In this document: in pieces, positions 45,986-58,240 of the stretch
Numbering within the stretch: the stretch's first letter is position 1
Layout of the letters: each line of letters begins with the position of its first letter
DNA from: Panorpa germanica
Taxonomy: Eukaryota > Arthropoda > Insecta > Mecoptera > Panorpidae
Direction: 5' to 3'
Assembly: GCA_963678705.1 (NCBI GenBank)
Contig: OY783222.1
Location: 2,046,001 to 2,110,000 of the forward strand
Length of the DNA: 64,000 nt
Translations under genes and position numbers: made by a program
Notes under the pieces: model-generated
Seen by the model: only the letters and a program-made list of their open reading frames with translations
Databases searched by the model: none
Told to the model about the DNA's origin: nothing

Positions 45986-46907
45986 CATAATCTTAATACA
46001 ATCAATGTATCCCTACACTCATTATGACAATTGTGGAAATGAGTATACTATATTTTCTCTTTCTTTCTTTCTTTCCTTCGTTAGTAGCTAAGACATCCCC
46101 ATACCTATATCTTAAAACATGAAGAAGGTGTGGGGTTTCTTTAACTCTCCTTCTCCCTTATATGTCCCCCTGAACGCCCCCACGTGCGGCCATTAATACT
46201 TCTTGAAGCAGCGAGCATTTTAATCGATTTCATTTGCGCGCATGTGAGTCTCCCCAAGCCTGAATTTACCCTCTGTCTTTAAATATATATGTGTATGTAT
46301 ATATATATATGTGTGTGTGGGTGGGTGGTTGTGTATGTAAATGAACGAGTATATGTAAATGAGTGTGTATGGTAAAAAATATTTCTTACGTCAGTTTTAA
46401 TGAAATACTATTCAATATTATTAATATAAGCAGCATCACGTAGACAATTTAAGATAAGTAGGAGGGGAGGGGGAGGGGAAGTTGAGTGGTAGTCATATAT
46501 TTCGGAATCACTACAGTCATCGTCAAGCTGATGATTTGTTTTTAATGCATCATCTAATAAATCATCTATGCATATGCATTTCTTGAGATTTCATTTGCAC
46601 TCGTAAAATGCAAAAGAAGTGATCATCGTCATTCTTATTAAATTTAATCAGTGCCGCCTGAATCTAAAGGGGCAATAGGTCAAGGGCCTTTAGTAAGATG
46701 TAATTTATGCCTTGATAGAATTGAATTTGTCCTGAAAAGAACAGAAAAGTTATTTTAAACAAAATCTAGAGACGTCCCAATATTTTTCTTATTTAATTTA
46801 ATATTACACCATCAATATCTACAATACAATACACTAAAATCTCAAGAGACAGTAAATTCAATCAACTTGTACACTGAGATCCTCCCCATATTGACCTAGG
46901 TCAAGTG
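45980..46907. other. AT-rich sequence with islets and short TA/GT runs
   Basis: Islet 46080-46200, a TA/GT run at 46285-46320 followed by GGGTGGGTGG, and a G-rich patch at 46460-46485. No gene seen. Confidence 0.4.
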
Positions 46908-47280
46908 CAGCGGTTCTTAACCCAGTGGCTGACATCTTTTGAATCCTAAAAATACGTTCTTATACCTCACTGAAAATGTGTTTAGATTCGCATGTAAAGA
47001 AATTACATTTATTGAAAATAACGCCCGTTAATCAAAAACGCCCACGCATTGTGACGTCATTTTCATTGAGATGGTTTCTGGCTTTGTTTTAATATGAAGG
47101 AAAAATTAAAATTCTGTTTTACATATACAGGTAACAAAAGACAGCTTTTTAATTAGTTAAAAGTCTACAGTACAAATCTGGAAGTTAACAATCAATTACT
47201 AAGAAGCGTTTTTTAAAATTTAAAAAAAGAGTGTTAAGGCATAGATGCTAGATTAGGCTGCTATTATTAAAACAGCACAT
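46908..47280 (+). mobile_element. Possible hAT-type element end
   Basis: CAGCGGTTCTTAACCCAGTG resembles the terminal repeat of many hAT elements. No inverted partner or 8-bp duplication was found, so the extent is a guess. Confidence 0.25.
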
Positions 47281-47358
47281 TAAGTTTAGTTTTTGTAGTT
47301 GCTTTAATTAATTAAGAATATCTAAATATATAATCATGAATTTTCTAGGTAATTGTGT

Positions 47359-47366
47359 AGCCTATG
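47359..47366. repeat. 8-bp target-site duplication, left
   Basis: AGCCTATG, repeated exactly at 47769-47776. Confidence 0.95.
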
Positions 47367-47768
47367 CAGAGGTGGCCTTAGGGGGTGACAAGCAGGTCAA
47401 CCGCCCGGGGCCTCGCATTCTCGCACAACAACCCAAATAGAAAAACTCATTACTATACGAGTATATGCATTTGAATCTAGCACCTCGCTCTTTAGAAATC
47501 CCACTAGAATCACTGTGTTTTCTTTTAAGATATTCATATACCTTAGTTTATCATCATTAATATTTGCCGTCTTTGTGCTTGTTAACTTTTATAAAACTTC
47601 CAATATAAAATTTTATTTCTCGTCAATTATCATCAAATATACTTACTTACAATTATAATATAATTTACATAAATTATACAATGAAAAAGTGCCTCGCAAA
47701 GATCTGCCACCCCGGGGCCTCGCAAATATCTACTGCCCGGGGTCTTGCAATGGCTATGGCCGCCCCTG
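47367..47768 (+). mobile_element. Family H hAT-type MITE, copy 2, with perfect TSD
   Basis: The left tip CAGAGGTGGCCTTAG and right tip TATGGCCGCCCCTG form the TIRs. The exact 8-bp AGCCTATG duplication on both sides proves a hAT-type insertion and fixes the ends of the family. It is 64 bp longer than copy 1, mainly because a GCCTCGCAAATATCT-like unit near the right end is repeated. Confidence 0.95.
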
Positions 47769-47776
47769 AGCCTATG
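47769..47776. repeat. 8-bp target-site duplication, right
   Basis: Identical to 47359-47366. Confidence 0.95.
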
Positions 47777-47939
47777 AGTATAAGAATAAGTATAAGAAAT
47801 CTTAATACGAACTCGATGTTTTTAACATAAGCCGACTGTATAATTTGTTATTAATTTTATACAAAAATTGTCAATAATAAATTGCAAAAATAGGCTTGTA
47901 GATATAAGAAGTTAATTTACATATTAAGCTTTTTTGTTT

Positions 47940-48235
47940 ATATTTAATTTCACGGGCTTCCTAGGCACGTAGCCTTTTATCGCCCCTAATATTGTTCTGC
48001 TTCTTCTTATACTTTATATCCCGACAACAAGAATGATCTATTCATGGCTACTGCTGTTATAAATTTCGGTTTCTCAATCAAAAAAGCAGTGTTAACATGA
48101 AGCGTCTGTAGCACCGCCTTTTAAAGTCCATTTCTTGCCATTGCTGTATTTTTACATTGCCACAGAATGTGGTCAGGATCTGCCTCCTCTTTACCATATT
48201 AAGCTTTCTTGTATAGGTGTCTTTGAGGACACGAT
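47940..48235 (-). mobile_element. LINE lineage 2, 3' end
   Basis: On the minus strand it is nearly identical to 63700-63960: GAGGAGGCAGATCCTGACCA, the coding tail through GGATATAAAGTATAAG and the 3' UTR TTAGGGGCGATAAAAGGCTA. The ORF2 frame is broken by indels, including a lost segment near the QTSQTLPVN equivalent. 5' truncation lies near 48215-48235. Confidence 0.8.
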
Positions 48236-50324
48236 GTCTTTATAAACACTTGATGGAACTTTGAATTCTGACATTGGTAAAAATTAATAAAACGGATGAA
48301 GATATCTTATAAGAAGTCTGTTATTATCTTAAACATAATAGTTCTATTATTAATATCATCTTCTGTTCTTCTAAAGGGCAGCTATAAATAAACCAGCCAT
48401 GGTCATTCCTTCAAATGGTCAAGTTCACGGTTTTCCCAGACTTTCAGTTTCAATACTAAATTTATTACCTAGCTATCTTAACAATAGTTTAACCTTGCAC
48501 ATTTTCACCTATTGAATAATTTACAATTTTCTTAAGAGTGTACATCCCTACTAATTTTCCATTTACCCCATATTTCCAAGGAACTAAAAATAACAATAAA
48601 CAACTATCATCTTATCTGACACACATACTCTTACACGTAAAGTCATATAACATCCCACATATACATATATATAATTTTTATAGATATGTAAATACATACA
48701 TAGAAACAAACATATACAAGCATATATTTATGACATACAGATATACATATATAATAAAAACCTCTCTTTGTTTTGTTTGCGCTTACGTCATTAAGGGTAT
48801 AGAAACTAAAGAAGAACGTTGCCCGAACGATGTTGAGGGGGTGGGGGGTGGTCTTCGTAGATGGGTGCCTACTACGGATGGGTGGGTGGTATGGTGCTTG
48901 TATTACAGGAATGGTTTACTTGATTGTTGGTGAGGGATGGGATATGGGGTGCTCTAGGTGGTCAGGGGGTGCTAACGGGGTTCTTACTGGGATATTTCTT
49001 AGTTACTCGGTAGGCGTGGCATATCTGTGCATATATTTGTATGCATGCTTCTTTATATTTTATATATGAGGTTTTAATATATTATTGAATTCGGCGGGTT
49101 AATTAATACATTTTTTAATTACCATTTTTGTGTGGTTCATATTTCACTAATCAGGAGTACTGATAAGATCGCTGGAAAGTGTAAATTGGAAACTACCCCC
49201 TGAAAGACCTTGACCCCTATTATTTTAGGTTGTATAGCTAATTGACATAGTCCCACTCTATGCTGTTTAATAAAACACGAACAAAAACACCAATGTTTAC
49301 ACCAAAGAGACAGTTCTTAAAACATTTTTGTCTTTTGTTGCTGTTTTAGTAAACAAAACACATTCCCATCTGGAGTCCGTAAGATCAAAGGAAAACACGT
49401 TTGTCATTGTTTTTTTATTCTGCTTGGTTTGAATACGCAGTTTTGTTTTTTTTTTGAACATTTGCGCTTGTAAGTTGTTGTTTATCATGTTTATAAATTT
49501 TATGGGAGACATAGAAAAACACATTGAAACAATTTGAATAGTCTGTTAAACAAACGAAATACAGAACTATTTTAAAATAAAACATATGATTATGTTTTAT
49601 TTTTTGATAAGAAAACTGTTTTCAAAACTGTCTCCCTTATGTGAAATTGGCATTAGATTAGAAAATGATATACGCTGCATACCCCTTTCTTCTTTCTTCA
49701 CTTCTCTTCCATTTTTATTCAAGAAAACCGATTTCATGTTTGATGTCAGCTGTGCAGACAATATTAAAAATAAATCCTTAAACTAAAAATACATAATTAA
49801 ATTGTTCTACTCGTTTTTTCTTCCTTGTATTCTTTCTTATTCTTGCCCACCTTCTCCTCTACACCCATTCTGATTTAATTTTTTTTCTTAATTATAACTT
49901 ACATATATTTTCTTATGAATTTTATTTCGTTAATTAATAAAAGCTCTCCGCCGATGACACACTCTTATCTTGCGGTTACTCCCGACTGTTTGTACCTTCC
50001 TCAACAGTTTTAGTTTTTTATACAGTGTCTATAGAATTTTTGGGTTTTATATAGCTAGCGTACGTTTCTATGATAACCCGAAACTTCATATAAACAGCAT
50101 ACATATGTATATGTATAGCTACACATACTTAAAGAACATTTTGTTTTATTGCATGCAGAGAAAAGTCTAAATCACAAAATAAAACCTGTGTGGCACGAGT
50201 ATAACTTACCAGAATGCACTGGGGGTGTTAAAAGGTCACATTAGATTTTATGGTGAGGTCACGGAGGGATCAGGGATTTAAGAAAACGTTGAAGCTTTTG
50301 AAATTTGAGGTTATGTTTGAGAAA
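48236..50324. other. AT-rich sequence with a G-rich islet
   Basis: 48825-48975 is G-rich (GAGGGGGTGGGGGGTGG) and gives spurious frames (48538-48933 and 48830-49069). Nothing else was recognised. Confidence 0.4.
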
Positions 50325-50998
50325 AGGGTCAAAACGATAGCATATTTTTGATAATGGTTTTTGACGACATAGTTAATATATAATTATTTCCTTACTACAT
50401 GATAAAATGACATTTGAAGAATACGTTGTAAAATTTTCATAAATAAATATCAAGAAATGAGGCATTGACAGCGAATCTCCGCAGACGTCACAAAAAAAAG
50501 TAACATTGCGGTGCCACTCATAACTCATCACTGGATTATTTGAAATCAAAAACCAAAATGATTTCATTAGTTGATAAGTTTCTGCAGGTAACGCTGTCAA
50601 GTTTTTCTTTTTTTAAATATTTTTCAATTATTTACAGCACTTAAAAGTCAAAATACCGATTTTTCATGAAAAAAATCAGAAACTTTGTTATTTTAAAATA
50701 CGGTAAAATTAAAAAATTAAAAAAACTCGACAGCGTTACCTTGGCATTTATGTAAAGAAAGAGTGTGCAAAATTTCAAAAGAATCAGTCCAGTAGATTTT
50801 GAGTTAGAGATGGTACCGACTCTGAAAAACGCATTTAAAAGTTTCAAAGTAACACGAAAGCAGACTAGAGCGATGAAGACTTCAAGCTCTATATCTCCGA
50901 CAGTTTTACTCCAATCGATTTCAAATTGTTACACAATAAACTTTGTAATGTAATAAAATATGTTGTACAATAATATAAATCCTTACCCCCTCCCCCCT
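50325..50998 (-). mobile_element. Family A element, copy 6
   Basis: Near full length, inverted. The right terminus of the family (GGGTCAAAACGATAG on the plus strand) is at 50326 and the left terminus (CCTTACCCCCTCCCCCC) at about 50998. A small insertion splits the usual ACAACATATTAAGTTTATTG block near 50942-50958. Confidence 0.85.
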
Positions 50999-52149
50999 AA
51001 CTGGACTAGACCCTATCGTCGCAAGATGCGATTTTCTACGAGCGCAAAGTAGAAATAATTAAAAAATAACTTAAAATCACAAAAGTACGAGTATTGACCC
51101 GATAATCCAATAACGGTGTTATTAAATAAATGAATTAATATTTATGCGAGCTCAGAACGTGCTTATTCAAACTTCTCTAACCCACACACACACATATACA
51201 CATATGTATGTACATATACATATCTATGTGTTTATATCTACCTATCTCTGCATGTATGCGAGTGTCTGTATTTTATTTTAAATATGCCTCAGACAGCACA
51301 GCATTTTCCAATAAAATTACTGACGAAGCGCGGATGTGGGAGAGAGGGTTGGAGTTGTTTCATTGCGCCACCTAAACCTCTTTCATTTCCACCCCACACC
51401 CACTTTTCGTTTTCTCATGCCACAGATGGGAATTAATTTTTATCTGCATATAGAACCACATATATCCTACCTTAAGAGACAGAAAGATGTCTCAAAAAAA
51501 GTAGTGGGGGAATTAAGCGGAGTGTTGAAGGGTAAGGGGGAAGGTAGGGGGAAGAGGAGAGTATTTGCATCACCGAATATTTCATGTAAAATATTTCTTA
51601 TATGTAAAAAGACTTGGATGAATTATTTTTTTATTTAATTTAAACTTATAAGGGTAGTATTTTAAATAATGTAAACAAACAAGAAAAAAAGAAGATATAA
51701 ATGGATTTCCAGGTAAATTTGACAAAAATTGACCTTATATTTTCTTAATTTATTACAATTAGGACAGTTAGTAAGGTAATTCATATTTTTGAGGCATTAT
51801 AAATCGAAAAGTGGCCGAATTCTTTTATTTCTAATCATATTATTAATCATGTCTTTTTTTTGTTTAGTCTCACGTCAAAATAAATTGTATCTAGTCAAAA
51901 ATAAATGAGGCCTTTGTTATGATACATATTTTCTTTCAACGAGGTAAATCTTTTTTCAAAAAGCTAATCATTTGAACCACGATTCTCCAACATTAGTAAG
52001 CGTTGGAACATGGAGAGCGCTTATTTTATTTTTAATGTTTTTGCCATTTGGCACTACATTCATGTGCCTTAACTCATTTATTTACATATCATTGTGCTTA
52101 ATTCAATTTTGATCCTTATTAAATTTAAACATTCTCACTTCTTCCAAAC
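50999..52149. other. Intergenic sequence with CA/TA repeats and an islet
   Basis: CACACACACA plus ATGTATGTACATATAC-type repeats lie at 51184-51235. GC-richer islet at 51325-51560; the frame 51336-51638 there has no recognisable domain. Confidence 0.4.
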
Positions 52150-52475
52150 GAAAAAAAAAAAATAATATAAATTTATTGCTTCGCTCATCCTGCTACTCTC
52201 CCTACTGTTTCTACTCTGCCTTTCCTTCTCTTTCCTTGTTATTTTTCTCTATCTCCGCCATTCACCTCTTCCCAATATTCTTTTCGCTTATTACCTTTTT
52301 CTCACATGAAAACTCAAAGATTTAGTTTTTTCTTAAAAGAATATCTTTTTTCAGAGGAGCCTATTCTACACTCTTCCCTTCCGTGGCACTTCTTTGCTTC
52401 TGCGATGAACTACGTGTGGACAAACCAATGTTGAATTACGAGTCAGATTCACCTGCACCGACCGCGAGAAAGGTA
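52150..52475 (-). mobile_element. LINE lineage 1, decayed 3' part
   Basis: On the minus strand AAGCGAAAAGAATATTGGGA matches the ASERNIG block of the 21.6-kb copy and GGAAGGGAAGAGTGTAGAAT matches EERKCRM. No frame survives. Confidence 0.5.
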
Positions 52476-53444
52476 ACTACAACTAAAGTTATTATTTACC
52501 TAAATTTTACATAAAACGATAAATGAAATGTTTTACTAACATATTAGTTTATTATGTAATATATTATCATTTATAAACAGTTTTGCTATTTATATGTTAT
52601 GCCAAAAAATAATTCTTTTTATGTAACCTCATAATATACAACATAACCTAAAAATATTTAGGCAAAGGGTAAACTATTTTATGTTAAATAAACGTTAGAT
52701 ACTTTATCGACATATTACAATATCTAAAATAATATAAATTTAAAAGTTCACCCAAAATAAATCAAATATTCTAATATAGAAGTATTCCAGCATCTATAGA
52801 ATATTGTATTCCAGAATATATAAAGTTTAATAAAAAGATTATATGGTTCTGAAGAATATATGCAACATACTAACCGAGTGTATCCCCTAATTTGAAATAA
52901 ACTTGTATATACAGATACGAATACACGAATGTTCCATATGATTTACTTCTCAATAGCTCTTGGGTTTCCTTATGTTGATATCAGAATTTAATAATATCAG
53001 AAAACATTTAAACAAATCAATATTATAATATTTCATAAACAGAAACACGGGGCCCTTCAATAGTATTAATATTCTAAGGTACGTAATCCATCAAGGTAGA
53101 ACAGGCAGGAGTCATGATAGAATACGGATTCTCTAGTCTACATTGGTGATTCAATTTCTATTAGTTTCATTATCTCGTTTGATATTATGTTTTTTCTCAA
53201 ATGGATGTATATATTTTGGATTATGTTTTTAATATATATAATAAGACAATATCTTCATTTTTATTTATTGATTGTAAATCTTTAATCAAACTTATGTGTT
53301 GCTTTGGAAATCAAAGACTTTTATACATTATAATAATTACACTGTTTAACTTAAATCATGCTATCTTACCTTAAATCAAAGAAACGACATTCAAAGTTTA
53401 TTATTTAAATTGTCAATTCCTTTTAATCTAATTTTATTATAACT
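52476..53444. other. AT-rich intergenic sequence
   Basis: Nothing recognised. Confidence 0.5.
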
Positions 53445-53510
53445 GAACGGTCACTGTTTTACCGACAGGCGAGTTTTGTACCAACTAAAGAAATATAACT
53501 TCTTTACATA
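53445..53510 (+). mobile_element. Family D internal fragment
   Basis: GAACGGTCACTGTTTTACCG and TTTTGTACCAACTAAAGAAA match 20956-21020 with few differences. Both TIRs are missing. Confidence 0.75.
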
Positions 53511-55112
53511 GATCGTATTGTAATGCAATAAGCTAATGAATTTATATAATTATTTAAATTGACAAAATTTGGATCAAGAATTGAACTCGTAGACATAGGT
53601 TCAAGTAACGCTCCTGACCACATTGCTTTCTTTCTTTTGAACACTTTCTCTCTCTCTTGTCCAATGGGAATTAATAAATATGTTTATAGCAATTCTTTTT
53701 ATAAGAATTACATGCATGTGTTAATTAGTCAACATAAATATTTTTATTTAAAATATGTTTTAAAACTAAACTAAAACTATTTATAAATACTTTGCTTTAT
53801 TTTCTGCTCAATTTTGAGTTTGGTTTCACTTTAAACAGCCGTTTTGTTATCTATACATTCTCAAAATAATGCATTATACATTGTATAGCATATAATTAAA
53901 GTGAGAAATGTATATTATGTGTACTATTAGTCACCATAGTAAGTTTGGTGTTTTTAACTCTTTCGAAACTCAGATAGAAAATGCCTTATTTCAGTTTATT
54001 TCTCGAAACTTAACTTACAGAATCCTTATTTTATTAGAACATTCGGTAGGTAGTATATTAGATTGATAGCAAATTGAAATAAATTGTTTTTAAATCAATG
54101 TGGATTTTTTTATCTTATTCTGATTTTGATCTACGTATTATAATATTAGACTCATCATATTTCATATCAGTTCTCTTTTATTAATCGCATATTTTTATAT
54201 CATATAATAAACGAATCCACATCAACTTTAATAAAATTGAAATTATTTTATTTGTTATATGGTATATTATTCATCTATTGTTTTTACTATAGATTCCTCG
54301 GTTTTGAGAATGTCTAAATATTTTATAGATAAATAAGATTTTATTTCTCTTGCTTACGGAAGATTTACATTTGCTACTTTGTCACAAGGTAAATAAAGTG
54401 TTACACGAAATTTACGTTACATTGCGTTTACATTAAAATTCTAGCCGGTTAGTTCATAATGTTATCAGTATTGTGATAGATAATTGCAGTAAAAATATAA
54501 GAAGAATAACTTATTCTTTAATAATATTTCTGCCACCGCAAAATTTATCCATCTTCCGGTATATTCTCCTCATTTAACCATCCATTCTGATGCGGTATTT
54601 AAAGTGGTTTCTCCAGAGGTAGCGGTCCCAATTCTACGAAATAACTTATGCTATTATTAGAGCAGATAATACATGATTCTGAATTCACTGTATGTGAATT
54701 ATCGATTAAGTTTCGGACAAACAACTCCTAATATTCGTGGTTAAATTAGGTAAATTCTTGTATTGCGATGTATAATTCTTAGACAGGGATATATATTATT
54801 TGAGGTTAGAATTCAGATAGGTTTAACGTAGCTCTATGTTATACGAATACATACACCTTTCTACTGTATTAAACACCCCCATGCTACGTATCTTGGTGCA
54901 GTGTTCCTTCCCTAAGTAACGTTTAGTTGCTACCTTGGTTGGTCTACCTTTCCTAAGTCGAATTCCTAAATGAGTACACTCGATGAAGCATTCTTACAGT
55001 CAGCTTCTACCACTACAAAGATTTTCTATAAATTTGAACATTAGTTTGTGTATAAACTTACCAATGTATCAATAGAAGATTTAAATTTGCCGCCATTTTA
55101 CATAAGTATATA
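53511..55112. other. AT-rich intergenic sequence
   Basis: A slightly GC-richer tract lies at 54870-54970, with no gene signal. Nothing else was recognised. Confidence 0.45.
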
Positions 55113-55351
55113 CATGTCGTACACCCGTAATCAGGTATAAATACATTTTGTAACATTCTTTTTGTCCATGTCAGGTTTAAATGAGGTTCACCCTGCACCC
55201 ACTAATAAAATAGCCCAGACTTAAAATAAGACGAGAATCATGATTTCATTTAGGATCAAGCGAGGGTCATATAATAACGTTTAGGATGAAACGAGGTTCA
55301 CTTTATTGTTTTCAGAACGAAAGGAAGGGCAAACATCCATTTCGACTCGGG
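55113..55351 (+). mobile_element. Family E solo right arm
   Basis: Matches 13680-13904 (TTTTGTCCATGTCAGGTTTA, AAAATAAGACGAGAATCATG) and ends TTTCGACTCGGG, but lacks the AGGATCAGGTTAGGTCTAAA segment next to the tip. No left arm nearby. The 75-codon frame 55286-55513 overlaps it by chance. Confidence 0.7.
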
Positions 55352-56572
55352 TACATTTGCTGTTACATTTCATGGACCTATTTCAAATTAACAGAAGCAA
55401 AACCTCCAAAAATTATGGCAATAATTGTGGTTTTGTCCTTGACTTCTAATTTAGTGAATCAAGCAAAGACCAAAGTTAAAGACTTCTTCAAAATATGGAC
55501 TGGTAGCACTTGAACGACGGATGTAATATCAACGTGTCAATTTAAACCTTCTTTATTATATTTTCCCGTTTGTTACAAATGTCTAAGCTTGATAAAAATT
55601 GACAATTAGTTAACGATATTTAGAAGCCTCAAGATTTAGATAGCGTTGAGCAGAAAATATAATAACTACTGATAGTTGCTGTTAAAAAGCAAACAAGCAA
55701 AAAATTAATTGATTATAACTGTAGTTACATTTAAGATGGGTTCAAAATATACGTTAAAGACACTTATAATGAATTGAATGTACATATAAGATAAATTGGG
55801 GTCAGTTCTATGAATTGAAGGGATTACCAAATACCGGGAAGTTGTGATATGCAATGTTGAATGCTACCAAACATTTATACAGACCAACAGTTACTGATGT
55901 TGTAATGTATGTGGCGGAGTTACAACCCTAATCAAAGGGGTGGTATGAGGTAAGGGTTGAATACGTAGTAGAGTTAGACCGTTCTAAGAAAATCGCACTT
56001 CCGCGGTTCTGTCTGCAACAATCAAAAAGAAATTACTTCTAAATTATTGAAACAGTTTATTAATATCACTTGAAACACATGACAAGACTAGACGAGCCCC
56101 AAAACACAAATCGAACACAAATTGGCACCTTATAACACCAATTTGCGTAACACATAAAATCAAACCAACCATTTATATTAAATATAACATTTACACCCTC
56201 ACACGACACATAAATGGCTCCCAGAGGTCGTAGAAATAAGGAGTGTAAGACTCAGGGGTTTAAATATTATAATATTCACCCTATATATATTTGATAAGAC
56301 TAAACACGCGTTGTAGATATGACGGATACAGAAAGGGATGAGAAAAATACGAAGGTAGAAAACTAAAGAAGATTAAAAGCCGATTGCAGCAATAAAATAT
56401 AAAACGAATTTTCTAGAAAAAACGTTTAACTTGTTGGAAATAAAAACTGCACCACCCCCATAAGGGATGAAAGAACCCTAATAATGGATGATATGTGAAA
56501 AATCAGACTCATATAGAAGCATCAGAAATAAGTCGACATTAAGTAAATTTAAAAAATTAAGGAATTATTGTA
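55352..56572. other. AT-rich intergenic sequence
   Basis: No gene or repeat recognised. Confidence 0.45.
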
Positions 56573-57070
56573 GGGGGTTGGGGGGGGTTCTTTTTAATTA
56601 TTTATATTATTGTACGACATATTAAGTTTATTGTGTAAAAATTTGAAGTCGATTGGAGTAAAATTGTCGGAGATATAGAGTTTTAAGTCTTCACCTCTTT
56701 GATCTGCTTTCATGTTACTTTGAAGCTTTTAAATGCGGTTTCTCACACATAGCTTTTTCAGAGTCGGTGCCTTCTCTAGCTAAAAAACTCGACAGTGTTA
56801 TCTGCAGAAACTTATCAACTAATGAAATCAATTTGGTTTTTTGATTTCAGAAAATCCAGTGATGAGTTATGAGTGGCACCGCAATGTTACTTTTTTTTGT
56901 GTCGTCGGCGAAGATTCGCTGTCAGTGCCTCATTTCTTGATATTTATTTATGAAAATTTCACAAAGTATTCTTCAAATGTCATTTTATCATGTAGTAATA
57001 ATAGAAATAATAATATATTAACTGTGTCGTCAAAAAACATTATCGAAAATATGCTTTTTTTATCGTTTTG
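56573..57070 (+). mobile_element. Family A element, copy 7, internally deleted
   Basis: The left and right parts are well preserved, but about 240 bp are missing at TCTCTAGCTAAAAAACTCGA. The small frame (from 56862) extends into the flank as far as 57206. Confidence 0.85.
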
Positions 57071-57959
57071 CGTTTATCGTAACACGTTGTCGCGCAAAAA
57101 GGGTATCATGTCACCGCAACGCACCGTTAAACGGATTAACGGTTGGATTAATCAACCACAAAAACGTTCACACATACATCAGGCATCAACGCTTTCAGTT
57201 TATTAATTTATTTCAATTTTTGTTACACTTTCTTTTGTGAGTTAAATAAAAAAAAATCTTTAAATCGTAATATTCTTTACCACAACCTGTCATTTTTCAT
57301 TAGTTTTAACACATTTACATATCACACACGTGTACACATACACACACACAGACACGCATACTCGTACATATAATATGGTAATATACACATAAAATGTGGA
57401 TGAGCAGGCGTGGTCTCACAGTTCTTTATCTTTACATTTTGGTACGTTACTTCTCATATTTTTTTAACGCAGATATATGGTTAGGTAGACTAGCTAGAAG
57501 AGCTGCAGACATTTCTTGATTCATATTTTATAGAAATCTACTAATATGTTGAACAGTGCTCGAATTGTATAGATAATATTTACTGTGCTTGGTTGTTATA
57601 AAACTTAAATGGTTTTTGAGCATGAAATTCTCTGGTATATTAGCTACAATTTCACTTTATGATCAAGTTGAATACGTACTTTAGTGGTTCAATCTGCTAT
57701 GAAATGAATGGGATAGTAAATAAAAGATACACACAAACACAGATGACGATCAACTGGAAAGAAATGAAGGTAACAACGCGCATATTTGAACGCAACGTTC
57801 TGTCAAAATTTCAATTCAATCTACCTACTACTTTTCGAGTTTTTAAGCACAAACATGGGCAGGCTGAATTTTTATATATAAATATTTTCACATTAAACTT
57901 TAATATATGAAGTTTTTCCAAACCACAATGTGTTGTGGAGGGAATATTTTTCCTAGTAT
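57071..57959. other. Intergenic sequence with CA repeats
   Basis: ACACACACACAGACACGC near 57335. The 83-codon frame 57659-57910 shows no known domain. Confidence 0.4.
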
Positions 57960-58240
57960 CAACTCAATGGAACAAAAGAAACAGATGTGGGAGATGTGAA
58001 AATGAAGACGGAAGGGAAGAAGTATAGTGAAAATATAATAGAGGGTTTGTCGAGAGGAGACAAAGAAGACTAGTGAAAATGAAGGGAGAGGGTTAAGAGA
58101 AAAAGAAGCAGAAAGTACTTTTGGAAATAGAAAGGTCTAGAATAGTTTAAGTTTAATTTCAAGTTGAAGTTCTATGAAATGTATTAAGAATGTAGATTGT
58201 AAAGTCGAAAGGCACACACAATAATATAATATAATAATAT
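57960..58240 (+). mobile_element. LINE lineage 1, 3' end
   Basis: GAAGCAGAAAGTACTTTTGG and GTAGATTGTAAAGTCGAAAG match the 3' UTR of the 23.7-kb copy on the opposite strand. An AATAT-rich tail follows. 5'-truncated. Confidence 0.7.

Noticed and set aside
46647-46910. CAGTGCCGCCTGAATC considered as another hAT left end
   Set aside because: The candidate right edge is not an inverted copy and there is no 8-bp duplication.
52355-52484. Exon-like block with a strong acceptor (CTTTTTTCAG) and donor (AAAG|GTAACT), reading CDELRVDKPMLNYESDSPAP
   Set aside because: Most of it lies antisense on a decayed LINE lineage 1 copy, so the open frame and splice-like sites are probably coincidental. Spliced reads would be needed to revive it.
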